From: Hephaestia sp. MAHUQ-44
GTDB lineage: Bacteria; Pseudomonadota; Alphaproteobacteria; Sphingomonadales; Sphingomonadaceae
Direction of reading: 5' to 3'
DNA: 64,000 bases
Assembly: GCF_023806085.1 (NCBI RefSeq)
Contig: NZ_JAMSLX010000003.1
Span: forward strand, 239,662-303,661
Under the pieces are notes generated by a model. That model did not search any database, had not been told where the DNA came from, and worked only from the letters and a program-made list of their open reading frames with translations. Shown here one piece after another: positions 10,718-17,444 of this stretch; position 1 is the stretch's first letter; every line of letters starts with the position of its first letter. Both the position numbers and the translations under genes were made by a program.

Positions 10718-11185
10718 ATGCCCCGCCTCACCCATCTCGACGCCAGCGGCGCCGCGCAAATGGTCGACGTCTCGGCCAAGCCGGTCACCGCGCGCGAGGC
10801 GATCGCGACCGGCCGCATCATGATGACCCCCGCGGCCGCGGCCGCGATTCGCGACGGCACCGCCAAAAAGGGCGACGTGCTCGCGGTCGCGCGCGTGGCC
10901 GGCATCATGGCCGCCAAGCGCACCAGCGACTTGATCCCGCTGTGCCATCCGCTCCCGCTGACGCGTGTGTCGCTCGAGCTCACGGTCGAGGCCAATGCCG
11001 TCACCGCCACCGCCACCTGCGCCACCGACGCCAAGACCGGCGTCGAAATGGAAGCGTTGACAGCGGCTTCGGTCGCGCTGCTTACAATTTACGATATGGT
11101 CAAGGCGCTCGACAAGGCGATGACGATCGAGGGCATTCGCCTCGTCAGCAAGACCGGCGGCAGGTCGGGTGACGTCCGCGCCTGA
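10718..11185 (+). CDS. moaC: Cyclic pyranopterin monophosphate synthase
   Basis: This 155-residue enzyme converts 3',8-cyclo-GTP to cyclic pyranopterin monophosphate in molybdenum-cofactor synthesis. The N-terminus [20 protein letters not shown] and the active-site segments [10 protein letters not shown] and [18 protein letters not shown], with the KTGVEMEAL signature, are all present, and the length is typical. It follows trpC by two bases and is probably cotranscribed. moeA, its usual next neighbour in relatives, is displaced ~4 kb by accessory genes. Confidence 0.97.
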   Translation: MPRLTHLDASGAAQMVDVSAKPVTAREAIATGRIMMTPAAAAAIRDGTAKKGDVLAVARVAGIMAAKRTSDLIPLCHPLPLTRVSLELTVEANAVTATATCATDAKTGVEMEALTAASVALLTIYDMVKALDKAMTIEGIRLVSKTGGRSGDVRA

Positions 11186-11197
11186 ACGCCCCCGCGC

Positions 11198-11674
11198 TCA
11201 AAAAATCGACCAGCCATGGCTCCCCGCCACCGCGCCGAACACGGTGATGAGCCCCAGCGTCAGCAGCACGACATGCGCCCGGTGGAGCCGCGTAAAGGCG
11301 GTCTCGGGGTCTTGCGCCACCCAGCGCGGAAGGCGGCGATGCAGGATCAGCGGCTCGCCGATGAACAGCACGAACGCGAAGATCGCCCACACGCACACCA
11401 TCGCGTGCATCCACCAGAAATCCAGGCTGCGGAAGCGATCCCACAGATCGAGCCTGGCCACCATATAGAGCCCGGTGGCGCCCACCAGCAGCACGGCGGA
11501 CCGCGCCTGCCACACGAAGCGATGCTCGATCGCATGAAACGCGCGCAGCCGATCGCTGCCGAAATCGCCGCGACGCACGCCGGGGATCGCCACGCTGGTC
11601 GCCATCGCGACCCCGCCGATCCAGACGACAACCGCCAGCACGTGGAGCGCGCGGGCAAGCGCAAGGTCATCCAT
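11198..11674 (-). CDS. CopD-like four-helix membrane protein
   Basis: This 158-residue protein has about four transmembrane helices and several conserved-looking membrane histidines (ARALHVLAVVVWIGG at the N-terminus, FHAIEHRFVWQAR, WWMHAMVCVWAIF, RLHRAHVVLLTLGL). The pattern resembles CopD/DUF2269-type membrane proteins, some of which bind haem or copper (inference). The start at 11674 is preferred over longer frames because GGAGG precedes it at good spacing. It is divergent from the DUF6522-dnr pair, and the shared spacer contains a TTG-N8-CAA box 40 bases upstream of a possible -10, so it may respond to NO or low oxygen. Confidence 0.7.
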   Translation of the reverse strand: MDDLALARALHVLAVVVWIGGVAMATSVAIPGVRRGDFGSDRLRAFHAIEHRFVWQARSAVLLVGATGLYMVARLDLWDRFRSLDFWWMHAMVCVWAIFAFVLFIGEPLILHRRLPRWVAQDPETAFTRLHRAHVVLLTLGLITVFGAVAGSHGWSIF

Positions 11675-11733
11675 GATACGAGCCTCCTTCAAAAGGGACG
11701 CCCGTGTCTCTACGCTCTTCGCACCGATCAACG

Positions 11734-11747
11734 TTGCGCTGGCGCAA
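11734..11747. promoter_or_regulatory. FNR/Dnr-type binding box in divergent promoter
   Basis: TTGCGCTGGCGCAA is a perfect 5-base inverted repeat with a 4-base centre and fits the TTG-N8-CAA core recognised by FNR, Dnr and NnrR regulators. It lies between the CopD-like gene and the DUF6522-dnr genes. For the minus-strand gene a TAGAGA -10-like hexamer falls at the class II distance. For the plus-strand genes a TATGCT at 11769 would give a nearly leaderless message. A similar box precedes the norB unit at 44815. Confidence 0.6.
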
Positions 11748-11780
11748 ATGCGTGAGTGCGAGGGGGTTTATGCTGGCGCC

Positions 11781-12113
11781 ATGACGCGGATCAGATTCGA
11801 CGACGGGGGAATCGAGGTCGACGCGGCGATCATCGCCGAGGGGCTGCGGATCGCCCCCGAGCACGTCCCCGCCGAAATGCAGGCGGGGCAGATCACGGCA
11901 CGCTGCGAGCGCGGGATCGACGAGCACGCCGGCACCCACCGGCTGAGCTTCTTTCGCGGCAACCGGCGCTTCCGCGTGACGGTGGACGACGCCGGCAACG
12001 TCCTCCGCCGCTCGACGCTCACTACCGCCGATCCCCCGGCGGATACAGTCGCACCGCCGCCGCCTTCATCACGCCCGATCGGCCAGCAAGGATCGCCGTA
12101 TGAGCCTGCATGA
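11781..12113 (+). CDS. DUF6522-like small protein, partner of Crp/Fnr regulator
   Basis: A 110-residue soluble protein starting MTRIRFDDGGIEVDAAIIAEGL. The body (a CERGIDEHAGTHRLSFFRGN stretch followed by RRFRVTVDDAGNVLRRST) resembles the DUF6522 family, whose members are often encoded beside NO-related genes (recalled, not searched). It contains one Cys-Glu-Arg-Gly segment. The C-terminus overlaps the start of the Crp/Fnr gene by 14 bases, which suggests coupled translation and a shared function, possibly in sensing or modulating the regulator. No catalytic residues are recognised. The ATG at 11781 is chosen because the upstream frame runs through the divergent promoter. Confidence 0.65.
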   Translation: MTRIRFDDGGIEVDAAIIAEGLRIAPEHVPAEMQAGQITARCERGIDEHAGTHRLSFFRGNRRFRVTVDDAGNVLRRSTLTTADPPADTVAPPPPSSRPIGQQGSPYEPA

Positions 12114-12795
12114 CCCCGATCACGCCGCCGCGATCGCCGCGCTCGACCTGTTCGACGGCCTGCCCGCGACGGCCCTCGCCGAGGTCTGCGCGCGGGCCCA
12201 TATCCGCGCGCTCGCGCACGGCGCACGGACGTTCGATCAGGGCGAACCGGTCGAGCGCGCGCATGTGCTGCTGTCGGGGGCAGTCCGCATCGCGCAGGCA
12301 GGCAGCGACGGCGGCGAGGTCGTGCTGCGCTTCATCGGCCCCGGCGAGATTTTCGGCAGCGTCGCGATCTTCACCGATCGGCGCTATCCCGCCGATGGCA
12401 TCGCGATGACCGAGTCGGTCGAGGTAAGCTGGGATCACGCCGTCTGGCACGGCCTGATCGAGCGTCATCCGCGGATCGCGCTCAACCTGATCGGCATCGT
12501 CGGCCACCGGCTTGCCGAATTGCAGGATCGGGTACGCGAAATGGCGACCCAGCGCACCGATCGCCGCATCGCCAACACCCTCCTGCGCCTCGCGCGTCAG
12601 GCCGGGCGGCCCACCCGGAACGGCACCGAAATCGGCTTCCCCCTGCGCCGCAAGGACATCGCCGACATCGCGGGGACGACGCTCTACACCGTCAGCCGAA
12701 CGCTCAACGCCTGGGAACGCGACGGTCTGATCGCGGGCCGGCGCCGATTGACCCTGATCTCCATGGCGGGAATCGAGCAGATCGCGGCGGGGTAA
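12100..12795 (+). CDS. Crp/Fnr family transcriptional regulator (Dnr-like)
   Basis: A 231-residue regulator with an N-terminal cyclic-nucleotide-binding-type beta roll (~residues 15-125; a run reading GEVVLRFIGPGEIFGSVAIF), a dimerisation helix, and a C-terminal winged helix (FPLRRKDIADIAGTTLYTVS then RTLNAWERDGLI). It has no FNR-type N-terminal cysteine cluster, so it is not an Fe-S oxygen sensor. The sequence type fits the Dnr/NnrR group, which binds haem and senses NO (inference). Its start overlaps the DUF6522-like gene. A matching TTG-N8-CAA box lies upstream of the pair and another before the norB-cco unit, making it a good candidate for that operon's activator. Confidence 0.85.
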   Translation: MSLHDPDHAAAIAALDLFDGLPATALAEVCARAHIRALAHGARTFDQGEPVERAHVLLSGAVRIAQAGSDGGEVVLRFIGPGEIFGSVAIFTDRRYPADGIAMTESVEVSWDHAVWHGLIERHPRIALNLIGIVGHRLAELQDRVREMATQRTDRRIANTLLRLARQAGRPTRNGTEIGFPLRRKDIADIAGTTLYTVSRTLNAWERDGLIAGRRRLTLISMAGIEQIAAG

Positions 12796-12964
12796 AACCA
12801 CGCGAGAAGCGCGCCGACGCGGCATAAAGGGCCAAAGCGAAAAGGCGCCGTGTTGGTGGAACGCTGCCCTCCCGCACCGCCCCGCTCGAACCGAGGACAA
12901 AAAGGCCAGGACGACATCGTCAATATTTACAGGATCTTAGTTGTCTCTGGATCATGCTCTCTGC

Positions 12965-13786
12965 ATGGATTTGATGGCAGAGATCACGCACTCCGTGCGA
13001 TACAGCTACATTGGCTGGTTCGCTGTTTTTCTGATCCTGACTCTTTTTGAAATGTTGAACCCGCTTGAGGATCAACCGCTCAAAAAGCGTGTCAATGGCG
13101 CCATTTTTTGGGCAATCTTCATACCACTGACCGCTGCATTTCTCGCCCTCTGGGCCAATTTGCGAGATACATTCGGGGTATCGCCTCTCATCGCGTTGCC
13201 CAATCCCGCCAACATCTATTGGGCAGGCCCGCTGGCAGGGGTGGTTGCGGGGCTTGTTGGCGCCATCGTCAACGATTTCTTCTTCTACTGGTTTCATCGG
13301 CTCCAGCACCGCTGGCTATGGCGGTGGCATACCGTTCACCACTCCATTCGTGATTTGAACGCGGTCAATTCCTATCACCACCCCAGTGAAGCGTTCATCG
13401 CGCTAATATTTTATACGATTCCAGCTAGCCTCATTGCGACAAATGCGGGGTCGGCGTTGCCATTCGTGGTTTTTGGCCTCTGGCTGCACATCGTATGGAT
13501 ACATTCGCCGACCAAAGCCAATTTCGGCATCCTCCGCATTGCTTTGGTCGACAATCGCTTTCACCGGATTCATCACTCTCTTGACGAAAGGCATTTCGAC
13601 AAGAACTTTGGCGCATTTACCACGCTGTGGGATCGCCTCTTTGGCACCGCCTATTTCCCAACGCGCGATGAATGGCCCGATGTCGGCCTCGCTGAAATCG
13701 CTGAACCACATGGGATAGCGGAATGGGTCGAGTTTCCTGTCAAATATTCCCGACAGAGCGATCTCGGAACAGGCCAAAAAATCTAG
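12965..13786 (+). CDS. Sterol desaturase / fatty acid hydroxylase family membrane protein
   Basis: A ~273-residue di-iron membrane oxygenase. It has the full histidine-box set of the family: HRLQH (111-115), HTVHH (122-126), HH near 138 and HRIHHS near 200. Four to five membrane helices surround them. Members hydroxylate or desaturate sterols, carotenoids or acyl chains; the substrate is unknown here. ATG 12965 is given; a TTG at 12941 with AGGA upstream is an alternative eight codons longer. Base composition is visibly less GC-rich than its neighbours, with many A/T third positions, suggesting recent transfer. Confidence 0.88.
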   Translation: MDLMAEITHSVRYSYIGWFAVFLILTLFEMLNPLEDQPLKKRVNGAIFWAIFIPLTAAFLALWANLRDTFGVSPLIALPNPANIYWAGPLAGVVAGLVGAIVNDFFFYWFHRLQHRWLWRWHTVHHSIRDLNAVNSYHHPSEAFIALIFYTIPASLIATNAGSALPFVVFGLWLHIVWIHSPTKANFGILRIALVDNRFHRIHHSLDERHFDKNFGAFTTLWDRLFGTAYFPTRDEWPDVGLAEIAEPHGIAEWVEFPVKYSRQSDLGTGQKI

Positions 13787-13853
13787 GCGCCCACGCGCCA
13801 CAGCTCATACGAAACCCCTGACGACCGTTGCGCCTGTCGGGGCATGGATCTGT

Positions 13854-14408
13854 TCAGGTCAACGCCTTACCAAAGACATGCGAGATTTCATGGAAGGCGT
13901 GTCGCTCGAAAAAGGCATGGGCGCGACGATTGTCCTTGCCGCTTTCGAGGAAGATCCACTGCATGCCTCGATGGCGCGCCTCCCGTTCGATTTCGGCGAC
14001 CATTTGCGCGCCCAGCCCCGAGGAGCGCTGGGCCGGTTCGATCGTGAGGTCGGCGAGCGTCGCGAAGCGGACACGGCGGCCGACGGTCCATTCCACGATC
14101 GCGGCGCCCACCAGCCCGCCATCGGGCGCGCGCGCCACGAGCAGGCTGGAATCGTCGTCCAGCGCGCGCAAATCCTCGACGAAACGCGCGTCCAGGTCGT
14201 GATGCCAATCGGCCCCGTCGTCGCTCAACCCGCCCTGGATTTCACCATGGCTGATATATCGAGCGTCGCCGCCGATGGTTCGGGCGAAGAAATGCGCAAC
14301 CGCGTCGGCGGTGGCGGCGGTGCGATCCCAAACGAGAACAGCGCGCGCATCACCGGGCCCCGCAATGCCGGCGCCTCGGTCGCTTTTTCCCTGGTCTTGC
14401 TCAGCCAT
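13854..14408 (-). CDS. GNAT family N-acetyltransferase
   Basis: This 184-residue acetyltransferase has the core GNAT motif A region FATLADLTIEPAQRSSGLGA with the QRSSGLGAQ acetyl-CoA pyrophosphate loop, followed by IFLESGKDNRRAHAFFERHAF, the motif B end typical of the fold. The ATG at 14408 is chosen because GGAG lies eight bases upstream; an ATG at 14426 is possible. The first ~180 bases overlap, in another frame, the 3' end of the membrane protein gene upstream, an unusually long overlap. The acceptor substrate is unknown. Confidence 0.85.
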   Translation of the reverse strand: MAEQDQGKSDRGAGIAGPGDARAVLVWDRTAATADAVAHFFARTIGGDARYISHGEIQGGLSDDGADWHHDLDARFVEDLRALDDDSSLLVARAPDGGLVGAAIVEWTVGRRVRFATLADLTIEPAQRSSGLGAQMVAEIEREARHRGMQWIFLESGKDNRRAHAFFERHAFHEISHVFGKALT

Positions 14409-15136
14409 TTCCCGATCTCCGTACATTGCATATGACCCGCCACGGCATCGTAAAAGGCCTCTCTGCGAAGACGGTCCCGATCCTCCTCATCCGCGTCGTT
14501 GGCCGGCGCGCTCCCCAGATGACCGGCAAAAATCGCGGTGCCAAGGTCGAAAATGTCGCGGACATCTTCGGTATAATTGGTGCGGAAATCCGACCACATC
14601 TCACGGAAATACCAATCGTCGAGCGTGTCGTAAAACCACGCGACCCAACTTGCGAACACCTGATGCTCGATGATCCCCTGGCGACGGAACCGCGCGCAAA
14701 TCTCGAACAGGTTGAGCGTCTGGAAATAGAGATTGTAGGCGACCTTGGCGTCCGGCATCTCGGCCAGCCGCGCGCGTTCGGCGGGCTCGACATCGACGGT
14801 GCGATAGGGCCGAAGCTGCGCATCCTTCTCCGCTTCATATTTGAACACCTCGCTCGAGGCGATCTCGAGGTTGAGATAGGCGGTGGATTTTTCGACTCGC
14901 GCCGCATCTTGCCGCGTGCCGCGGTTGAACCAGAAAGCGACGAGGAACGCGGCCAACGCAATCGACGCGGTAACGATCGAGATCAGATCGGGGGTGGTGA
15001 GCGGCTTCAGATCGAAGCCCGGCCCGTGCGCGATGATCAGCCAGCGAATCACCGCCACCGCCACCGCAACGCACAGTGCCGTGATCGTCAGCCGCACCGC
15101 CGAAAACAGCCATCGCCAGAATAATGTGTCCTGCAT
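14225..15136 (-). CDS. Hypothetical two-TM membrane protein
   Basis: A 303-residue protein with two N-terminal transmembrane helices (~residues 10-35 and 48-72), followed by a soluble, aromatic and charged domain (~80-245; for example FQTLNLFEICARFRRQGIIE and YDTLDDWYFREMWSDFR). I do not recognise the family with certainty; it resembles DUF4760-type membrane proteins. The start at 15136 has a strong GGGGGGAG ribosome site. The last ~60 residues, including a run of six prolines, are read from DNA that also encodes the GNAT start, so the C-terminus may be an extension caused by loss of an earlier stop. Confidence 0.65.
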   Translation of the reverse strand: MQDTLFWRWLFSAVRLTITALCVAVAVAVIRWLIIAHGPGFDLKPLTTPDLISIVTASIALAAFLVAFWFNRGTRQDAARVEKSTAYLNLEIASSEVFKYEAEKDAQLRPYRTVDVEPAERARLAEMPDAKVAYNLYFQTLNLFEICARFRRQGIIEHQVFASWVAWFYDTLDDWYFREMWSDFRTNYTEDVRDIFDLGTAIFAGHLGSAPANDADEEDRDRLRREAFYDAVAGHMQCTEIGKWLSKTREKATEAPALRGPVMRALFSFGIAPPPPPTRLRISSPEPSAATLDISAMVKSRAG

Positions 15137-15234
15137 TGCTCCCCCCCTTTGCGAATCGAACATGAAGGCTATTGGCCACGCCCGCAAATCAAACCGCGGT
15201 CACCGACGCTGGTTCGCTCCGCGCAGTGCCCCTT

Positions 15235-15258
15235 TCCTACAACCCCGCCTTCGTGCCA
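15235..15258. repeat. 24-base copy of the comEC 3' end
   Basis: Twenty-four bases beginning TCCTACAACCCCGCCTTCGT are identical to 17443-17466, which encode the last residues and stop of comEC. On the minus strand this copy also reads as a short GTKAGL-stop tail. A TTTGACC motif occurs a few bases downstream of both copies (15274 region and 17482 region), so similarity extends in a decayed form. The copies flank moeA and lexA in direct orientation. Confidence 0.7.
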
Positions 15259-15362
15259 TGATGTTCCTGCTTTGACCTCATGCTCCCCCTTCCCCATCCG
15301 CCGCGTCGGCGGCGCCGTTGTCGGCCGCCCCCCGCGTCGACCGCGCGCTACCCCCTCCAGCG

Positions 15363-15380
15363 TGTCAACTTTGTCAACTT
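15363..15380. repeat. Tandem 9-mer upstream of moeA
   Basis: Two adjacent copies of TGTCAACTT end 14 bases before the moeA start codon. On the minus strand each reads AAGTTGACA, containing a consensus -35 hexamer. The role is unknown; the position could affect moeA translation or mark an outward minus-strand promoter. Confidence 0.5.
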
Positions 15381-15393
15381 TGCAGCGCCGATC

Positions 15394-16593
15394 GTGACCG
15401 ATTCCGCCCCGCTTCTCCCCATCGACGCGGCGCAGGCGCGGCTGTTCGCGCTGGCGCCCCCGATCGCGACCGAACACGTCGCGCTCCGCGACGCCGCGGG
15501 CCGTTGGGCCGCCGAATCGGTCCACGCCCGCCGTACCCAGCCCGCCGCCGATCTGTCGGCGATGGATGGCTATGCGCTGCGCTTCGCCGATCTGCCGGGG
15601 CCGTTCCGCCTGATCGGCGAAAGCGCCGCCGGACATCCCTTTGCGGGCCAGGTCGGCGCGGGCGAGACGGTGCGGATCTCGACCGGCGCCGCGCTGCCCG
15701 GCGGCAGCGATACCGTCCTCGTGCAGGAGGAGGCCCGGCGCGAGGGCGACGCGATCCATCTCGACGGCGACGGCCCGGCCTTTTGCGGCCGCAACGTCCG
15801 CGTGCGCGGGCTCGATTTCAACACCGGCGACCTGCTGTTCGCGGCCGGCGCGCGGATCACCCCCGCCCGGCTCGCGCTGGCGGCCACCGCCGGCCTCGCG
15901 ACGCTCCCCGTCCGCCGCCCGATCCGCGTCGCGACGCTCGCGACCGGCGATGAACTGGTGCCCCCCGGCACCCCCGTCACCGGGTCTCAACTCCCCGAAT
16001 CGAATGCGCTGATGCTCGCCGCACTGTTCGCCGGCCTGCCGATCGACCTCGCCGGATTGGGCATCGTCCCCGACAATCTCGATGCGCTCACCCGCGCCTT
16101 CGCGTCATGTTCCACCACCGCCGATCTGATCGTCACCACCGGCGGCGCATCGGTCGGCGATCACGATCTCATCCGCCCCGCGCTGATCGCCGCCGGCGGC
16201 AGCGTCGATTACTGGCGGATCGCGCTGCGTCCGGGCAAGCCGATGCTCGCGGGGCGGCTGGGCGATGCGGTGGTGCTCGCGCTCCCCGGCAACCCGGTCT
16301 CCGCCTTCGTCACCGCCTTGCTGTTCGTGCGGCCGATGATCGCGGCGCTGGCGGGTGCCGCCGATCCGTTGCCCGTCACCGCCGCCGCGATCCTCGGCGA
16401 CGATCTGCCCGCCAACGGCGACCGCACCGATTATCTGCGTGCCGAGCAGCGCGAGGGCCGCGTCCATACCGCGACGATCCAGGACAGCTCGATGCTCGCC
16501 ACGCTCGCCCGTGCGAATTGCCTGGTCGTGCGCGCCCCCCACGCCCCCCCGGCCCAGGCCGGCGACATGGTGCAAATCCTGCCGCTTGCTTGA
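15394..16593 (+). CDS. moeA: Molybdopterin molybdenumtransferase
   Basis: This 399-residue enzyme inserts molybdate into adenylated molybdopterin. It carries the signatures DLSAMDGYALR near residue 55, RISTGAALPGGSDTVLVQEE, VRVRGLDFNTGDLL, RPIRVATLATGDELV, and the MoCF-binding TTGGASVGDHD plus ALPGNPVSAFVT motifs. The GTG at 15394 gives the family length; a longer frame from 15280 would add a low-complexity Pro/Arg stretch. In relatives it follows moaC directly, but here it is separated by about 4 kb. Confidence 0.95.
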   Translation: MTDSAPLLPIDAAQARLFALAPPIATEHVALRDAAGRWAAESVHARRTQPAADLSAMDGYALRFADLPGPFRLIGESAAGHPFAGQVGAGETVRISTGAALPGGSDTVLVQEEARREGDAIHLDGDGPAFCGRNVRVRGLDFNTGDLLFAAGARITPARLALAATAGLATLPVRRPIRVATLATGDELVPPGTPVTGSQLPESNALMLAALFAGLPIDLAGLGIVPDNLDALTRAFASCSTTADLIVTTGGASVGDHDLIRPALIAAGGSVDYWRIALRPGKPMLAGRLGDAVVLALPGNPVSAFVTALLFVRPMIAALAGAADPLPVTAAAILGDDLPANGDRTDYLRAEQREGRVHTATIQDSSMLATLARANCLVVRAPHAPPAQAGDMVQILPLA

Positions 16594-16617
16594 CAGTGAC
16601 GCGAACAATACATAAAC

Positions 16618-16632
16618 GTTCCGTGTCTGTTC
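16618..16632 (+). promoter_or_regulatory. SOS box (LexA operator) upstream of lexA
   Basis: GTTCCGTGTCTGTTC is an exact match to the alphaproteobacterial LexA operator GTTC-N7-GTTC. It sits 16 bases before the lexA start and just before the GGGAG ribosome site, implying autorepression. Confidence 0.88.
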
Positions 16633-16647
16633 TTTGGGAGACCTGGG

Positions 16648-17331
16648 ATGCTGACCGCCAAGCAGCATGAGCTTATCTGTTTCATCCACGATCGCCTCGC
16701 CGAAACCGGGGTTTCGCCGTCGTTCGAGGAGATGAAGGACGCGCTCGATCTCAAGTCCAAATCGGGCGTCCACCGCCTGATCTCTGCGCTGGAAGAGCGC
16801 GCATTCATCCGCCGCCTGCCCAATCGCGCCCGTGCGCTCGAAGTGCTGCGGATGCCCGACCGCCCGACGCCGCACCGCAAGGGCGTCGCCCGCATCCTCT
16901 CCAGGGCCGAGGCCGCGCGCGTCGCGCCGGCGCCGGAGCCCGCCAACGATGTGCTCGAAATCCCGCTGCACGGCCGCATCGCCGCGGGCGTGCCGATCGA
17001 GGCGATCGAGGGCCAGTCGACCCTGTCGGTGCCCGCCGCGCTGCTCGGCAGCGGCGATCATTATGCGCTCGAAGTGGCGGGCGATTCGATGGTCGAGGCG
17101 GGCATCCTCGACGGCGATTACGCGCTCATCCGCCGCACCGAGACGGCGCGCGACGGCGAGATCGTCGTGGCGCTGATCGAGGACAGCGAGGCGACGCTCA
17201 AGTTTTTCCGCCGCGAAGGCGCGATGATCCGGCTCGATCCGGCCAACCGCGCCTATGATCCGCAGCGTTACGCCCCCGCGCAAGTCCGCGTTCAGGGCCG
17301 TCTCGCCGGGCTGCTGCGCCGCTACGATTGA
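16648..17331 (+). CDS. lexA: LexA SOS repressor
   Basis: This 227-residue repressor-protease has a winged-helix N-terminal domain ([17 protein letters not shown], then [20 protein letters not shown]). The C-terminal peptidase S24 domain has the self-cleavage site A113-G114 (in GRIAAGVP), the catalytic serine S147 in GDSM and the catalytic lysine K185 in EATLKFF. All elements needed for RecA-stimulated autocleavage are intact. An SOS box overlaps its promoter, and GGGAG lies at good spacing before the ATG. It controls DNA damage genes including itself. Confidence 0.97.
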   Translation: MLTAKQHELICFIHDRLAETGVSPSFEEMKDALDLKSKSGVHRLISALEERAFIRRLPNRARALEVLRMPDRPTPHRKGVARILSRAEAARVAPAPEPANDVLEIPLHGRIAAGVPIEAIEGQSTLSVPAALLGSGDHYALEVAGDSMVEAGILDGDYALIRRTETARDGEIVVALIEDSEATLKFFRREGAMIRLDPANRAYDPQRYAPAQVRVQGRLAGLLRRYD

Positions 17332-17376
17332 AGCGCGGGGGAAAGGAAGGCAAAACGCCCCGCGCTGAAAACCCAT

Positions 17377-17411
17377 CCGTTCGCCCTGAGCTTGTCGAAG
17401 GGCCGTTCTTG
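17377..17411. repeat. Dispersed intergenic repeat, copy 3 (single arm)
   Basis: CCGTTCGCCCTGAGCTTGTC continuing to GAAGGGCCGTTCTTG is identical to the left arm of the repeat at 5953, but the right arm is missing here. It lies between convergent lexA and comEC. Confidence 0.75.
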
Positions 17412-17444
17412 TTTTCCGCCCCGCCCCTCCCCGTTTTCGCTGTC

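Noticed and set aside
15280..15393. An N-terminal extension of MoeA (Pro/Arg-rich)
   Set aside because: Not conserved in composition; GTG 15394 gives the family start and length.
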